A stretch of DNA of 64,000 bases from Shewanella fodinae (GCF_014651955.1 NZ_BMXW01000006.1:68021-132020); one strand, 5' to 3'. Shown: positions 37,743 through 47,328, numbered from the stretch's first letter. Numbers and translations are program-made. The notes: a model not told the origin generated them from the letters alone.

Positions 37743-38105
37743 TTATTTCACCACTTTGGGGGCTGGAGCAGGCGCTGATGCATTACCTGGTTGTGCCTGC
37801 CATCTCATGCCTCGGCCCATAAACGCCGGGGTACCACCACAGCTGCCACGCATGAAAAAATGCTGACCACGACCGCCGTTAGCGTGCATTTGCTGCATCC
37901 ACTGCTGCCGCGCCTGAGGATCATTGCGCATGCTGTCGCGCCATTTTTGCATCGCCTCTGGATTCTGATGCAACGCCTGCATGGTCTTATACTGCGGGTT
38001 ATTGCTGTTCATCATGCCAAAACCATAACCCCAGTAGTGAGCAGATGCACCGGCAGAAATTACCAGCGCGCTAACCATCAAAGCTGCTTTAATAAAAGTT
38101 TTCAT
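37743..38105 (-). CDS. Met-rich periplasmic protein, CpxP-like in size and context
   Basis: 120 residues from the ATG with an AGGAG site. Signal peptide (residues 1-23, cleavage near ASA). The mature part is helical with many Met, Gln, Asn, His and Arg, including FGMMNSNNPQYKTMQ, RGQHFFMRG and GRGMRW. A cysteine near residue 93 is present. Composition suggests metal (copper or silver) binding or an extracytoplasmic stress role, but no LTxxQ motif of CpxP is seen. It is divergent from a two-component system whose sensor is also Met-rich. Confidence 0.65.
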   Translation of the reverse strand: MKTFIKAALMVSALVISAGASAHYWGYGFGMMNSNNPQYKTMQALHQNPEAMQKWRDSMRNDPQARQQWMQQMHANGGRGQHFFMRGSCGGTPAFMGRGMRWQAQPGNASAPAPAPKVVK

Positions 38106-38182
38106 GTTAATTCTCCTATTGCTGTGTACGCCTTTATTACAGCAAGAACCCGCAGCCGATGTGTGTCGCAATTCCCTTCTTT

Positions 38183-38217
38183 TCTGACAAACAGTCACAA
38201 TCTATAGCGCTGACAAA
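38183..38217. promoter_or_regulatory. direct repeats, candidate response-regulator box
   Basis: CTGACAAAC occurs at 38183-38191 and again at 38209-38217, spaced 26 bases start to start, in the divergent promoter between the Met-rich protein gene and the response regulator. OmpR-family regulators often bind such repeats, so this is a candidate autoregulatory site. Confidence 0.4.
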
Positions 38218-38282
38218 CTTTGCCACACTTTCCTGCGCAATCTGTATATAGTAATGACCAAGGGGCTTTATAAGGGGTTGAA

Positions 38283-39008
38283 ATGGAACGGGCTTATCAG
38301 ATACTTGTCGTGGATGACCACAAAGATATTCGCGATTTGCTGCAGCGCTTCCTGCAACAGCACGGCCTGCGGGTAAGCACAGCGGCCGATGGGGCAGCGA
38401 TGGAAAAATTGATGGCGACCCAGCGTTTTGATCTGATTATCCTCGACTTAATGTTGCCAGGGAAAGACGGTATCACCCTCTGCCGCGAAATTCGCAGCAC
38501 CAGCAACGTACCCATCATCATGCTGACAGCGCTGGGGGAAGAGATTGACCGTATTGTTGGTCTGGAAGTGGGGGCTGATGACTATGTTCCTAAACCGTTC
38601 AACCCACGTGAACTGTTGGCACGGATCAAATCTGTACTGCGGCGCCATTTTGCCATCCCTACCCTAGATGAACAGTTAAGTACCAGCCCAACGTTATATC
38701 GGTTCGCCGATTGGCAACTCAATACCCTTTCTCGCGAACTGCAAGATCCTCAGGGCGCATTGGTCGCCTTGACATCGACCGAGTTTACGCTGTTGTTGGC
38801 ATTTTTAGCCCATCCCAATGTGGTACTGAGCCGGGAAGATATTCTGCGCCTGGTACAAGGTCGCGGTGCCGATGTTTATGACCGTGCCATCGACACGCTG
38901 ATCAGCCGGTTACGTAAGAAAATCGAGCCGGATCCGAAACAGCCCAGATTAATTAAAACCATCTGGGGCGGCGGTTATCAGCTCAGTTGTGAGGTCAGCC
39001 ATGGTTAA
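38283..39008 (+). CDS. OmpR-family response regulator
   Basis: 241 residues. Receiver domain: acidic pocket VVDDHKD, phospho-accepting Asp in LIILDLMLPG (about residue 56), conserved Lys in YVPKPF near 107. C-terminal winged helix (residues ~140-235) with ALTSTEFTLLLAFL and GRGADVYDRAIDTLISRLRK. Partner of the downstream sensor kinase, whose start overlaps its stop. Signal unknown; see the sensor entry. Confidence 0.9.
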   Translation: MERAYQILVVDDHKDIRDLLQRFLQQHGLRVSTAADGAAMEKLMATQRFDLIILDLMLPGKDGITLCREIRSTSNVPIIMLTALGEEIDRIVGLEVGADDYVPKPFNPRELLARIKSVLRRHFAIPTLDEQLSTSPTLYRFADWQLNTLSRELQDPQGALVALTSTEFTLLLAFLAHPNVVLSREDILRLVQGRGADVYDRAIDTLISRLRKKIEPDPKQPRLIKTIWGGGYQLSCEVSHG

Positions 39009-40458
39009 CTGGTATCAACGGCAACCGCTGATTTACCAGATAGGGTTGGTGATCCTGATTGGTTTTGCCTTGAGTTTTTTACTGACGCTGTTTCTGTTGT
39101 CATACGATAAATCACAACGGCTCAACCAGTTGTCTGTATCCGGCGCAGTACAGCGAGTGATTGCGGTGGCAGACACACTGCAACAAACCCCGCAATCGTT
39201 GCACCAGTCCATCCTCAACGCCAGTAGCAGTTCTGATTTACAACTGTCATTGACCGACACACCACGTGTCACCGCCGCCAGCCAAACCGACAACATGAGT
39301 CGACGATTTATCCAACAGTTGGCCGCTGCCGGCATTACAGAAGCCAACCTGACGCTGATTTCACAATCACAAAGGCCGTTGATGGATCTTTCCAGACACA
39401 ACATGGAAGGCATGCGGGGGATGATGAATAACGGCGACATGATGCGTGGCGCATCGACCAAACCTGGCCGTAACGGAGCACCATTTGCAGGCCGAGGACG
39501 TAATCTTAATTACAGTGCCACCATTGATGGCTCGGTAAAACTCGCTTCTGGACAGTGGCTGAACTTTTCTTCTGGCATGGAAACCGATATTACCCATTGG
39601 TCCAACAGTGTGCTGATCGCGCTGGCGAGTGTCATGCTGTTGACCATATTGTTGTCACTGCTGGTTATCCGCCGGGCTTTGACGCCGATTGCGCAGTTAG
39701 GCAGCGCCGCATTAGCCTTTGCCCGTAATAAACAGGTGCAGGAAGTGAATAGTCAGGTGCCGCGCGATCTGTTACCAACTATTAATGCCTTCAATGATAT
39801 GCAACGGCAACTGACTGATTACATCAAAGAGCGCACGCAGTTGCTCGCGGCAATCTCTCACGATTTACGTACACCGCTGACCAGCCTGCGGTTGCGGGCA
39901 GAATTCATTGAAGAGAGTGAAGATAAACAGCAACTGCTGCGGACCATCAGCACTATGGAGAAAATGCTGACGGCGACCATGCGTTTTGCTAAAAACGATA
40001 GCAACCGAGAGCCAAGGCAAATGACCAACATTGATAGTCTGTTGCAGACGATTGTCGATGAATACGATGAGAAAGGGGTCGAAATCCACTACCAGCCACA
40101 ACCCGGCTTAACTGGCAATATTCCGCCGGTTAGCGTGCGCCGTATGACCGAAAACCTGATCAATAATGCTATTCAGTACGCTGGAAACAATGCGCAGATA
40201 ACGCTGGCATTAGTGCAAGATCATAAGCAATTACATATCTGTGTCGCCGATAATGGCGTGGGTATTCCCGCCGATAAGCTGCAAGAAGTCTTAAAACCGT
40301 TTACCCGCCTCAGCGAGGCACGTGACACTGACAGCTCCAATGTGGGCTTGGGACTCGCCATCACCCATTCGCTGGCGACCGCCTATGGCGGCAACCTGTT
40401 ATTGCAGCCTAATCAGCCATCTGGACTTAAAGCAACGGTCAGTCTCTCGCTGCATTAA
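39001..40458 (+). CDS. sensor histidine kinase with Met-rich periplasmic domain
   Basis: 485 residues from the ATG after GAGG (an earlier in-frame ATG at 38989 adds four residues). Membrane segment at residues 14-35, periplasmic domain to about 197 with a Met/Gly/Arg-rich stretch near residues 135-165 (MEGMRGMMNNGDMMRG), second membrane segment ~200-225, HAMP, then H-box AAISHDLRTPLTSLRLR near residue 287, N-box NLINNAIQYAG, G1 DNGVGIP and G2 GLGLAI. Methionines suggest a soft-metal or redox sensor (inference). Overlaps the regulator by 8 bases. Confidence 0.87.
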   Translation: MVNWYQRQPLIYQIGLVILIGFALSFLLTLFLLSYDKSQRLNQLSVSGAVQRVIAVADTLQQTPQSLHQSILNASSSSDLQLSLTDTPRVTAASQTDNMSRRFIQQLAAAGITEANLTLISQSQRPLMDLSRHNMEGMRGMMNNGDMMRGASTKPGRNGAPFAGRGRNLNYSATIDGSVKLASGQWLNFSSGMETDITHWSNSVLIALASVMLLTILLSLLVIRRALTPIAQLGSAALAFARNKQVQEVNSQVPRDLLPTINAFNDMQRQLTDYIKERTQLLAAISHDLRTPLTSLRLRAEFIEESEDKQQLLRTISTMEKMLTATMRFAKNDSNREPRQMTNIDSLLQTIVDEYDEKGVEIHYQPQPGLTGNIPPVSVRRMTENLINNAIQYAGNNAQITLALVQDHKQLHICVADNGVGIPADKLQEVLKPFTRLSEARDTDSSNVGLGLAITHSLATAYGGNLLLQPNQPSGLKATVSLSLH

Positions 40459-40573
40459 GCACCTGACTGACCATCGTAACACCATATAAATATTGCTTTT
40501 GTGATCCTCTCGCTACCCAAAAGCAGTGCCAGACTGCAGTCTTGTGTCCTTTAGCTATTCTGGGAGAGAAAGG

Positions 40574-42319
40574 ATGCATAAGTCTTTCATCGCGACACTG
40601 CTGCTCGCATTGACCATTACGTCTATCGCCACCGTTACCACCCCTGCGACCGCCTCGGTAATGAAAATCAGTCGACCAGCACAAGGTCAGTTGGGGCTGG
40701 TCAGCGTCAATCCTTACGGTTATGCACCGCTGACCGCGATTATCGGCTTGGCAGGAAAACAGCCTACCGACATGGAGGTGACCGTCTTAGGCAAGGGCAA
40801 AGCGGGCGTTGCTATTCACTACCGTGTCGGTCACAGCCAGCTACTGACTTATGACGGAGTGCCGGTGTTTGGGCTATATGCCAATTACCAGAATCGGGTG
40901 CAGCTACGTTATACATTAGCAGGGAACAAGGTCGACGAAACCTACAACATCTTCACTCAACCGTTGCAAGGGATCAGCGTGGATAATGCGGTGGAGGCCT
41001 TTCCGACTATCAAACCGGTCACCGTTGCCAAAGGCTTTAAACAACGTTTGTACTGGATAAACCATCTGGTCGCCGATCAGCATTCAGAATCAATGCAGTG
41101 GACTAATGGTGGCGCACTAGAGTGGGATCGTTGGCCACTGGATTTCATTACCGATACCCAGGGCGAAGTTCGCTGGTATCTCGACCCGCATAAAATTCAT
41201 GATCAGCAAGATGTTGGCAAACGCGGTATTCTGATGGGCGTCCATCAAGTTGCTAACGGCGACATAATATTTTTGCAAGGGCAACGCTATTACCGTATGG
41301 ACTTGCTAGGACGCATGGTATTTGAACGCTGGTTACCCAAGGGGTACATCGACCTGTCACACGACATGAAGGCCCTGCCAAATGGCCACTATCTATTACG
41401 GGCAGCCAAACAAAACTATCATCGTCCTGACGGAAAAGTGGTGAATACCGTCCGCGACCAAATTCTGGAAGTCGATGAATATGGCCGTCTGGTCGATGTC
41501 TGGGACCTTAACCGCATCCTCGACCCGTTACGGGACAGTCTGATGAAGGCCTTGGATCCGCGTGCCGTATGCCTGAATGTCGATCTGCAAGCCAAAGGCA
41601 ACGAGCTAGAGCCTGATGCGCCCTTTGGTGATCACATGGGCGTTGGTACCGGCCGCAATTGGGCGCATGTCAATTCGGTCGAGTATGATGCCAGTGACGA
41701 TACCATTATCATCTCATCGCGCCATCAAGGAGTGTTTAAAATCGGCCGAGATAAGCAGGTGAAATGGATTCTGGCACCACGCAAAGGCTGGAACAGCCAA
41801 CTGGCAAGCAAACTACTAACACCCGTGAATACCGATGGCAAACCGCTGGACTGTGACGAAAATGGGGTGTGTCAACACAGCGATTTTGATTTTGGTTATG
41901 CCCAACATGCCGCCTACCTAGTGCCACAAAAAGGTACGCTCACCTTGTTTGATAACGGTGATGGCCGCCATCTCGCTCAGCCGTTTTTTGCCAATCAGAA
42001 ATACAGCCGCGCGGTGGAGTACCAGATTGACGAGCAAAAACTCACCGTCCAACAGCGCTGGGAATTTGGTAAAGATAAAGGCTATGACTGGTACAGCCCA
42101 GTGACATCCATTGTCCGTTATCAACCGGACACTGACAGCATGCTAATTTTTTTCGCCACCGGAAAATTACTGGAGCAGGAACTGACCGAACCCAGATTAG
42201 TCGAAGTGAAATACGGCACGCAGCAGATCGCCGTAGAACTGGATATGCTCGCTACCACACAACAACAGGCATCGTATCGGGCATTGGTGATCCATCCAGA
42301 ATTGGCGTTCAGCCACTAA
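40574..42319 (+). CDS. assT: arylsulfate sulfotransferase (AssT)
   Basis: 581 residues from the ATG with a GAGAAAGG site. Signal peptide with cleavage near TASA; periplasmic. Transfers sulfate from phenolic sulfates to phenols through a sulfo-histidine. The conserved elements are seen: HDMKALPNGHYLL (His ~252 type), WAHVNSVEY (His) with SSRHQGVFK (Arg/His), and FGYAQHAAYL (transient His, 436 type). A cysteine pair, DCDENGVC, just before it matches the enzyme's disulfide. The DsbL/DsbI pair usually next to it in enterics is absent. It follows the sensor kinase by 115 bases. Confidence 0.88.
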   Translation: MHKSFIATLLLALTITSIATVTTPATASVMKISRPAQGQLGLVSVNPYGYAPLTAIIGLAGKQPTDMEVTVLGKGKAGVAIHYRVGHSQLLTYDGVPVFGLYANYQNRVQLRYTLAGNKVDETYNIFTQPLQGISVDNAVEAFPTIKPVTVAKGFKQRLYWINHLVADQHSESMQWTNGGALEWDRWPLDFITDTQGEVRWYLDPHKIHDQQDVGKRGILMGVHQVANGDIIFLQGQRYYRMDLLGRMVFERWLPKGYIDLSHDMKALPNGHYLLRAAKQNYHRPDGKVVNTVRDQILEVDEYGRLVDVWDLNRILDPLRDSLMKALDPRAVCLNVDLQAKGNELEPDAPFGDHMGVGTGRNWAHVNSVEYDASDDTIIISSRHQGVFKIGRDKQVKWILAPRKGWNSQLASKLLTPVNTDGKPLDCDENGVCQHSDFDFGYAQHAAYLVPQKGTLTLFDNGDGRHLAQPFFANQKYSRAVEYQIDEQKLTVQQRWEFGKDKGYDWYSPVTSIVRYQPDTDSMLIFFATGKLLEQELTEPRLVEVKYGTQQIAVELDMLATTQQQASYRALVIHPELAFSH

Positions 42320-42343
42320 CAACTGCCGCTAGTTTTAACCTTA

Positions 42344-42373
42344 GCGCTGCTGTCTTTATAAGACTTGCAGCGC
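42344..42373 (+). terminator. terminator after assT
   Basis: Outer stem GCGCTGC / GCAGCGC (42344-42350, 42367-42373) with an inner GTCTT / AAGAC stem, followed on the plus strand by CATTTTCTTTTT. Likely ends the assT transcript; cdh then needs its own promoter. Confidence 0.7.
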
Positions 42374-42456
42374 CAGCCATTTTCTTTTTAACGTTGGTCG
42401 CTACAATAGCCGACTTTTAACTTAACCCAGTTTTAACTGTTACTCTGGAACCCTCC

Positions 42457-43233
42457 ATGGTCAGAACACCGAGAAAATTCCTGCTAGTGTTTGCGGTATT
42501 GATATTGGTTGCCGCTGCTACGGCCACTTATTTTTGGCAAACGCCAGCCCATAATCCCGATGCCCTGTGGCACTTAATCAGCGAGCGCTGTGTGCCTGAT
42601 ATGGAAGAGCACGGTAAACCCGCACCGTGCAGCGAAGTGAATGAATCCAAAGGCTACGTCACGCTTAAAGACCGACATGGCATTTTGCAATATCTGCTGA
42701 TGCCTGTAGATAAGATCTCGGGAGTAGAAAGTCCTGAACTGTTGCAACCGCTGACCCCCAATTTCTTCGCTATCGCTTGGCAACAGCGAGCCTTAGCAAT
42801 CGAGCTGATGGCGCAACAGCAACGGACTGTTCCCGACCGTGCATTGTCGTTGGCGATCAACTCCGCTTATGGCCGCACCCAGAACCAGCTGCATATTCAC
42901 ATCTCTTGCCTACGACAGGATGTAAGACAACAACTGGATAGCCTGACACCAACGCTTACGTCACAGTGGCAACAGCATGAACTGGGACCCAGTGACTATT
43001 TGTTGCGAACCCTGACGCCACAGCAGTTACAGGATGAGAGTGTGTTTATCCGCCTAGCGCAAGAACTTCCTGAGGCTGCCGACGACATGGGACATTACGG
43101 TCTGGCGTTGGCTAACCTGCCCAACGGACAGTTGGTGCTGATGGCTATCAAAGCCAACTGGCTCACTGCTAACAATGCCTCTGCCGAAGAACTGCAGGAT
43201 CACAGCTGCAGTATTCTGCAACCGACTTTGTAA
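42457..43233 (+). CDS. cdh: CDP-diacylglycerol pyrophosphatase (Cdh)
   Basis: 258 residues, close to E. coli Cdh along its length. N-terminal membrane anchor (residues 6-27), then LKDRHGILQYLLMP, TPNFFAIAW and the HIT-like catalytic motif QLHIHISCLRQD near residue 146. Hydrolyses CDP-diacylglycerol to CMP and phosphatidate, in the inner membrane facing the periplasm. The nuclease gene begins 74 bases after it. Confidence 0.9.
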   Translation: MVRTPRKFLLVFAVLILVAAATATYFWQTPAHNPDALWHLISERCVPDMEEHGKPAPCSEVNESKGYVTLKDRHGILQYLLMPVDKISGVESPELLQPLTPNFFAIAWQQRALAIELMAQQQRTVPDRALSLAINSAYGRTQNQLHIHISCLRQDVRQQLDSLTPTLTSQWQQHELGPSDYLLRTLTPQQLQDESVFIRLAQELPEAADDMGHYGLALANLPNGQLVLMAIKANWLTANNASAEELQDHSCSILQPTL

Positions 43234-43306
43234 CAGCCTGTGTTGTGTACTTCGCCCAAACGGCTGCGGCCGTTACAATGGCTCCCCCAAAAATAGGAGA
43301 AGCATT

Positions 43307-44068
43307 ATGTATCGTTATTGTGGCTTATTGTTGTTAGTCCTCTCCAGCCAGGTACACGCCTGGGGTTTTACCGGCCACAAGGCCTTTTGTGAAGCCGCCT
43401 ATGATTTGACCTCACCTGCGACCCAGAAAGCACTGGATGCCGTTGCCGCCAAACAGGGCGATTATCATTCATTCGCTGAAGCCTGTACTTGGGCAGACGA
43501 TATCAAAAAGGATCACCAGTGGGATTGGTCAAAGCACCTGCATTACATCAACGTCACCCGTAATGAAAAAGACCTGCATGATGCCGACTGCAGCAAAGGT
43601 TGTGTGTTAAGTGCTATTGCCGAGCAGCAAGCCAAACTGCAGAAAAATCCGCAGGACTGGCAAGCGTTATTCTTCCTAGCGCATTTCGTAGGTGATTTGC
43701 ACCAACCATTACATGTCAGTTATGCCGATGACTGGGGTGGTAATAAGACGGAAGTGACCTTTTTCGGGCAACCCGCTAATCTGCATGGCATTTTCGATTA
43801 CGGCATCATTGAACATATGGTAGGTGATGATTGGAAAGGCTTTGGTGACCGCTTAGCCAAACTGGCCAATAAAGCGGATGCTAGCGGCACACCAGAACAA
43901 TGGGGCGATGAATCGCTCACGCTGACGCGGGATATTTACGCGGGTTATCAACCCCATGAAATTCTAGGGCAAGCTTACGTTGAAAAATATGGTCCAGTGA
44001 TTGAGCTACGTATCGAAAAAGGCGCGGTGCGGCTGGCCCGGATGCTCGACAATATCTATACCCCTTAA
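43307..44068 (+). CDS. S1/P1 nuclease family protein
   Basis: 253 residues from the ATG with an AGGAGA site; the longer frame reaching back into cdh is not used. Signal peptide ends at VHA, so the mature protein starts with Trp, which is a zinc ligand in this family. Other ligands: TGHKAFCEAA, WADDIK, HYINV, FLAHFVGDLHQPLHVSYADD (residues ~124-143). Periplasmic or secreted nuclease for single-stranded DNA and RNA, with 3'-nucleotidase activity in relatives. Confidence 0.9.
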   Translation: MYRYCGLLLLVLSSQVHAWGFTGHKAFCEAAYDLTSPATQKALDAVAAKQGDYHSFAEACTWADDIKKDHQWDWSKHLHYINVTRNEKDLHDADCSKGCVLSAIAEQQAKLQKNPQDWQALFFLAHFVGDLHQPLHVSYADDWGGNKTEVTFFGQPANLHGIFDYGIIEHMVGDDWKGFGDRLAKLANKADASGTPEQWGDESLTLTRDIYAGYQPHEILGQAYVEKYGPVIELRIEKGAVRLARMLDNIYTP

Positions 44069-44097
44069 TCGCTATCGACAGCAATACCCTGAATGCG

Positions 44098-44122
44098 ATG
44101 CCCGGAACTTCCGGGCATTTTT
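44098..44122 (+). terminator. terminator after the S1/P1 nuclease
   Basis: ATGCCCGG / CCGGGCAT with an AACTT-containing loop (stems 44098-44105 and 44111-44118) followed by TTTTTA on the plus strand. Confidence 0.85.
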
Positions 44123-44203
44123 ATGCCGTAAACACAAGCTTCCTCATTCGACAGTCCCATCATAAATGCCACAGGAAAAACATGACCCACATCAATTTAT
44201 AAT

Positions 44204-44222
44204 CTAAATGATAATCGTTCTT
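44204..44222. promoter_or_regulatory. candidate Fur box ahead of fiu
   Basis: CTAAATGATAATCGTTCTT matches the 19-base GATAATGATAATCATTATC pattern at 13 positions, with the full central ATGATAATC. Located about 100 bases before the fiu start. Weaker than the other Fur box in the window, but placed before a siderophore receptor. Confidence 0.6.
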
Positions 44223-44313
44223 GATCTCATATTTACAAATCTCTATATTAGCTGGTGCTAAAAGCGCAGCAGATGAACTGCCGCTGATAACACATCTAAT
44301 TGGGAATTTTGCA

Positions 44314-46569
44314 ATGACAACAGCACAACGCCGCAATGGAAGGATTCGACTCGGCACCCAGGTTTTGGGATCTTTAACCTTAGGAATGGCAATTTCAGCG
44401 CTTCCGGTCCTTGCCGCTGAACAATCGCAGGTTCAAACCGAACCACACTACAGCGAAGATAAATCGAAAGAACACCATAAAAGCCATCGACATCAAGGTG
44501 ACAAGAAGCTTGAACACATCGAAGTTAATGGTGACTACCAAGGCTATAACACCCGCCGGGTACAATCTGGCAAGTTCACGGAAGATCTGCTTAATAGCGC
44601 CAAAACCGTGACAGTAATCAATCAAGATCTAATGAAAGATATGGGCGCTGAAAGTTTTAGCGATGCGCTACGTGCGACACCAGGGATTACCTTGGGCACT
44701 GGGGAGGGAGGTAATCCTTACGGCGATCGGCCATTTATCCGTGGCTATGATGCCCAATCGTCAACCTTTATCAACGGGATGCGCGACGTTGGCTCACAGA
44801 ATCGCGAAACCTTTAACATCGAGCAGATCGAAGTGCTAAAAGGCCCAAGTTCTGTCTATAACGGTCGCGGAGCAGTAGGCGGCAGCATCAATATTGTCAC
44901 CAAGAAAGCCCGCGCCGGCGACTTCATCACTGCCGATGTGACCCTGGGCACCGATGCGCTCAAGCGTGGCACGTTGGATGTAAACAAAGAGCTTAGCGAT
45001 GAAGCCGCGTTCCGTATCAATATGATGAGCCATGATGCTGACACTCCTGGACGTGACCAAGTATCAGGTAACCGTTGGGGGGTTGCACCTTCGTTAACCT
45101 TCGGTCTGACTACCGCCACCCAGGTGACGTTGGAGTATTACCATTTTGAAAGCCACGACATCCCCGATTATGGCATCCCCTATGATCAGAGTTCTGGCCG
45201 TCCGGCTAAGGTCGATGAAGATAATTTCTATGGTCTGTTGAATCGCGATTTTCGAGACAATGGTGATGATACGGCTTCAGTGATTATCAATCACGATTTT
45301 AGCGATACCCTGCACTTTAATTCGACCTCAGTATACAGCCGCAACACTAACCACTATATCGTCACCAACCCAGATGACAGCGCCGGTAATGTTGCCAATG
45401 GTTATGTGTGGCGTAATACCAAATCACGCCATTCTGCAACCAAAACGCTCGCCACACAGCTGCAATTGAGCGGCGAAGTCACCTTAGCGGGGATGCCCAA
45501 TCGTTTTGCCGTGGGCACCGAATTGAGCAATGAACGCACCAGCAACCGCAGCTACAGCGTCGACACGGGTAATGGTCGCAACGCGGGCTGCGATGAAGCG
45601 ATGTTGGACAGCTATAACTGCACCTTGTTATCAGATCCAAATCCGCACGATCCCTGGGTTGGCACTATCAGTCTGAGTAGCGCCACGACAGTGACAGAAA
45701 CCGACACCCGTTCACTTTATGCTTTTAACACCCTAGAGCTGAGTGATGCCTGGTTCATCAATGGCGGTATCCGTTGGGATGATTACGACACCAGCAGTGA
45801 GTCCTCTACGGCGACACTGAATAACAACAGTGATTTCTTCAATTATCAGTTGTCGGTGCTGTATAAACCTGCCGAAAACGGCAGTATTTATGCGGCGTGG
45901 GGAACTTCATCTAACCCACCAGGCACGTCAAACGGCGATGGCAGTGATCAACTTGGCGATAACAATGATGATTTGCAGCCAGAAGATACCAAAAGTTATG
46001 AAATAGGCAGCAAATGGGAACTGTTCCATGGCCGCCTATCATTGAATGGCTCGCTGTTTCAGATAGAAAAGAACAACGCCCGAGTAGCCACCGAAGCGGG
46101 TCGTAATGCGCCACAGGCCAACGTTGGGAAACAGAAGGTCAAGGGGTTTGAAGTCGGATTTTCCGGTGACATCATGCGCCACTGGCACGGTTTTGGCGGC
46201 TATACCTATCTGGATGCCACTTTAGAAAGTAACGGCTACAACACTGCATATGACGGTAACCGTTTCCCCAATACCGCCAAGCACAGTGTTAGTCTGTTCA
46301 GCACTTATGATATTACCGAGCAGCTAACGGCAGGGGCTGGGGCTTACTACATGAGTAAAGTCTATGGCAATACCGCTAACACCTTGTGGATCCCGTCCTA
46401 CTGGCGCTTCGACATGATGTCATCTTACCGGGTCAACGATTACCTCACGCTCAGATTCAATGTACAGAATCTCACGGATAAGCGTTACTACGACAAAGCC
46501 TATGCGTCCCATTTTGCCAACGTGGCTCCCGGTCGCTTGGCCATGCTGAGTGCTGAAGTGCATTTTTAA
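44314..46569 (+). CDS. fiu: TonB-dependent siderophore receptor, Fiu-like
   Basis: 751 residues. Signal peptide ending near VLA, then a His/Lys/Glu-rich stretch (HHKSHRHQ, near residue 45) before the plug domain. Plug motifs IEQIEVLKGPSSVYNGRGAVGG (region 170-190) and a TonB-dependent C-terminus ending in a Phe (LAMLSAEVHF). Similar to catecholate receptors Fiu/PiuA. Followed by piuC, which is its usual partner and supports the assignment. Candidate Fur box upstream. Confidence 0.88.
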   Translation: MTTAQRRNGRIRLGTQVLGSLTLGMAISALPVLAAEQSQVQTEPHYSEDKSKEHHKSHRHQGDKKLEHIEVNGDYQGYNTRRVQSGKFTEDLLNSAKTVTVINQDLMKDMGAESFSDALRATPGITLGTGEGGNPYGDRPFIRGYDAQSSTFINGMRDVGSQNRETFNIEQIEVLKGPSSVYNGRGAVGGSINIVTKKARAGDFITADVTLGTDALKRGTLDVNKELSDEAAFRINMMSHDADTPGRDQVSGNRWGVAPSLTFGLTTATQVTLEYYHFESHDIPDYGIPYDQSSGRPAKVDEDNFYGLLNRDFRDNGDDTASVIINHDFSDTLHFNSTSVYSRNTNHYIVTNPDDSAGNVANGYVWRNTKSRHSATKTLATQLQLSGEVTLAGMPNRFAVGTELSNERTSNRSYSVDTGNGRNAGCDEAMLDSYNCTLLSDPNPHDPWVGTISLSSATTVTETDTRSLYAFNTLELSDAWFINGGIRWDDYDTSSESSTATLNNNSDFFNYQLSVLYKPAENGSIYAAWGTSSNPPGTSNGDGSDQLGDNNDDLQPEDTKSYEIGSKWELFHGRLSLNGSLFQIEKNNARVATEAGRNAPQANVGKQKVKGFEVGFSGDIMRHWHGFGGYTYLDATLESNGYNTAYDGNRFPNTAKHSVSLFSTYDITEQLTAGAGAYYMSKVYGNTANTLWIPSYWRFDMMSSYRVNDYLTLRFNVQNLTDKRYYDKAYASHFANVAPGRLAMLSAEVHF

Positions 46570-46584
46570 TATCTTGAAAACCAA

Positions 46585-46604
46585 GGCTTTCCTACGGGAA
46601 AGCC
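46585..46604 (+). terminator. hairpin between fiu and piuC
   Basis: GGCTTTCC / GGGAAAGCC with a short loop (46585-46592 and 46596-46604), followed by ATCTTT. The T-run is weak, so partial termination or mRNA stabilisation is more likely than a full stop. Confidence 0.5.
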
Positions 46605-46635
46605 ATCTTTACCACCTGGCTGACGGAGCCTAATG

Positions 46636-47310
46636 ATGTTAATTGAAATCCCACAGGTTTTTTCCAACGATGAAGTCCTGCAACTCAGACAACAACTGGA
46701 CGAACGCCCTTGGATTGACGGTAATCAAACCTCTGGCGAGTTGGCGGCAACCCGCAAACGCAACCAGCAACTGAGCAAAGATGACCCCGTTGCACAAGCG
46801 TTAGGGCAATTGATAATGGATCGACTGCTGGCACACCCTTTATTTGTGTCTGCCGCGTTACCCCTAGAGTTTTACCCACCACTGTTCAACCGCTATCAAG
46901 GCGGGCAAACCTTTGGTTATCACATCGACAATGCGATTCGTGCAACAGAAAATGGCATGGTGCGGACAGACTTGTCTGCCACACTATTTCTCAGCGAGCC
47001 AGACAGTTATGAAGGCGGGGAATTGGTGATCCAGGATACCTATGGTCAGCAAAGGGTGAAGCTCAGCGCCGGATCGCTGGTGCTCTATCCTTCCACAAGC
47101 CTGCATCAGGTAACCCCTGTCACCGCTGGCGAGCGCACCTCCGCCTTTATGTGGCTGCAAAGCATGATCCGCGATGAAGGACAACGACGGATACTGTTTC
47201 AACTCGATCAATCGATTCAAACGCTCACAGCACAGCAGGCCGATGCGCAGCAGATCTTTAATCTCAGCGGTATCTATCACAACCTGTTACGACGCTGGAG
47301 TGAACTGTAA
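46636..47310 (+). CDS. piuC: PiuC/YbiX, Fe(II)-dependent dioxygenase
   Basis: 224 residues from the second of two adjacent ATGs (the first is at 46633). PKHD-type 2-oxoglutarate/Fe(II) hydroxylase with the HxD iron ligands in FGYHIDNAI (near residue 94), the distal His in SLHQVTPV (near 157) and the Arg in GERTSAF. Found next to fiu/piuA in many genomes; the substrate in iron uptake is not known. Its expression probably follows fiu. Confidence 0.9.
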   Translation: MLIEIPQVFSNDEVLQLRQQLDERPWIDGNQTSGELAATRKRNQQLSKDDPVAQALGQLIMDRLLAHPLFVSAALPLEFYPPLFNRYQGGQTFGYHIDNAIRATENGMVRTDLSATLFLSEPDSYEGGELVIQDTYGQQRVKLSAGSLVLYPSTSLHQVTPVTAGERTSAFMWLQSMIRDEGQRRILFQLDQSIQTLTAQQADAQQIFNLSGIYHNLLRRWSEL

Positions 47311-47328
47311 GCTCAACCCCAACGCTTA

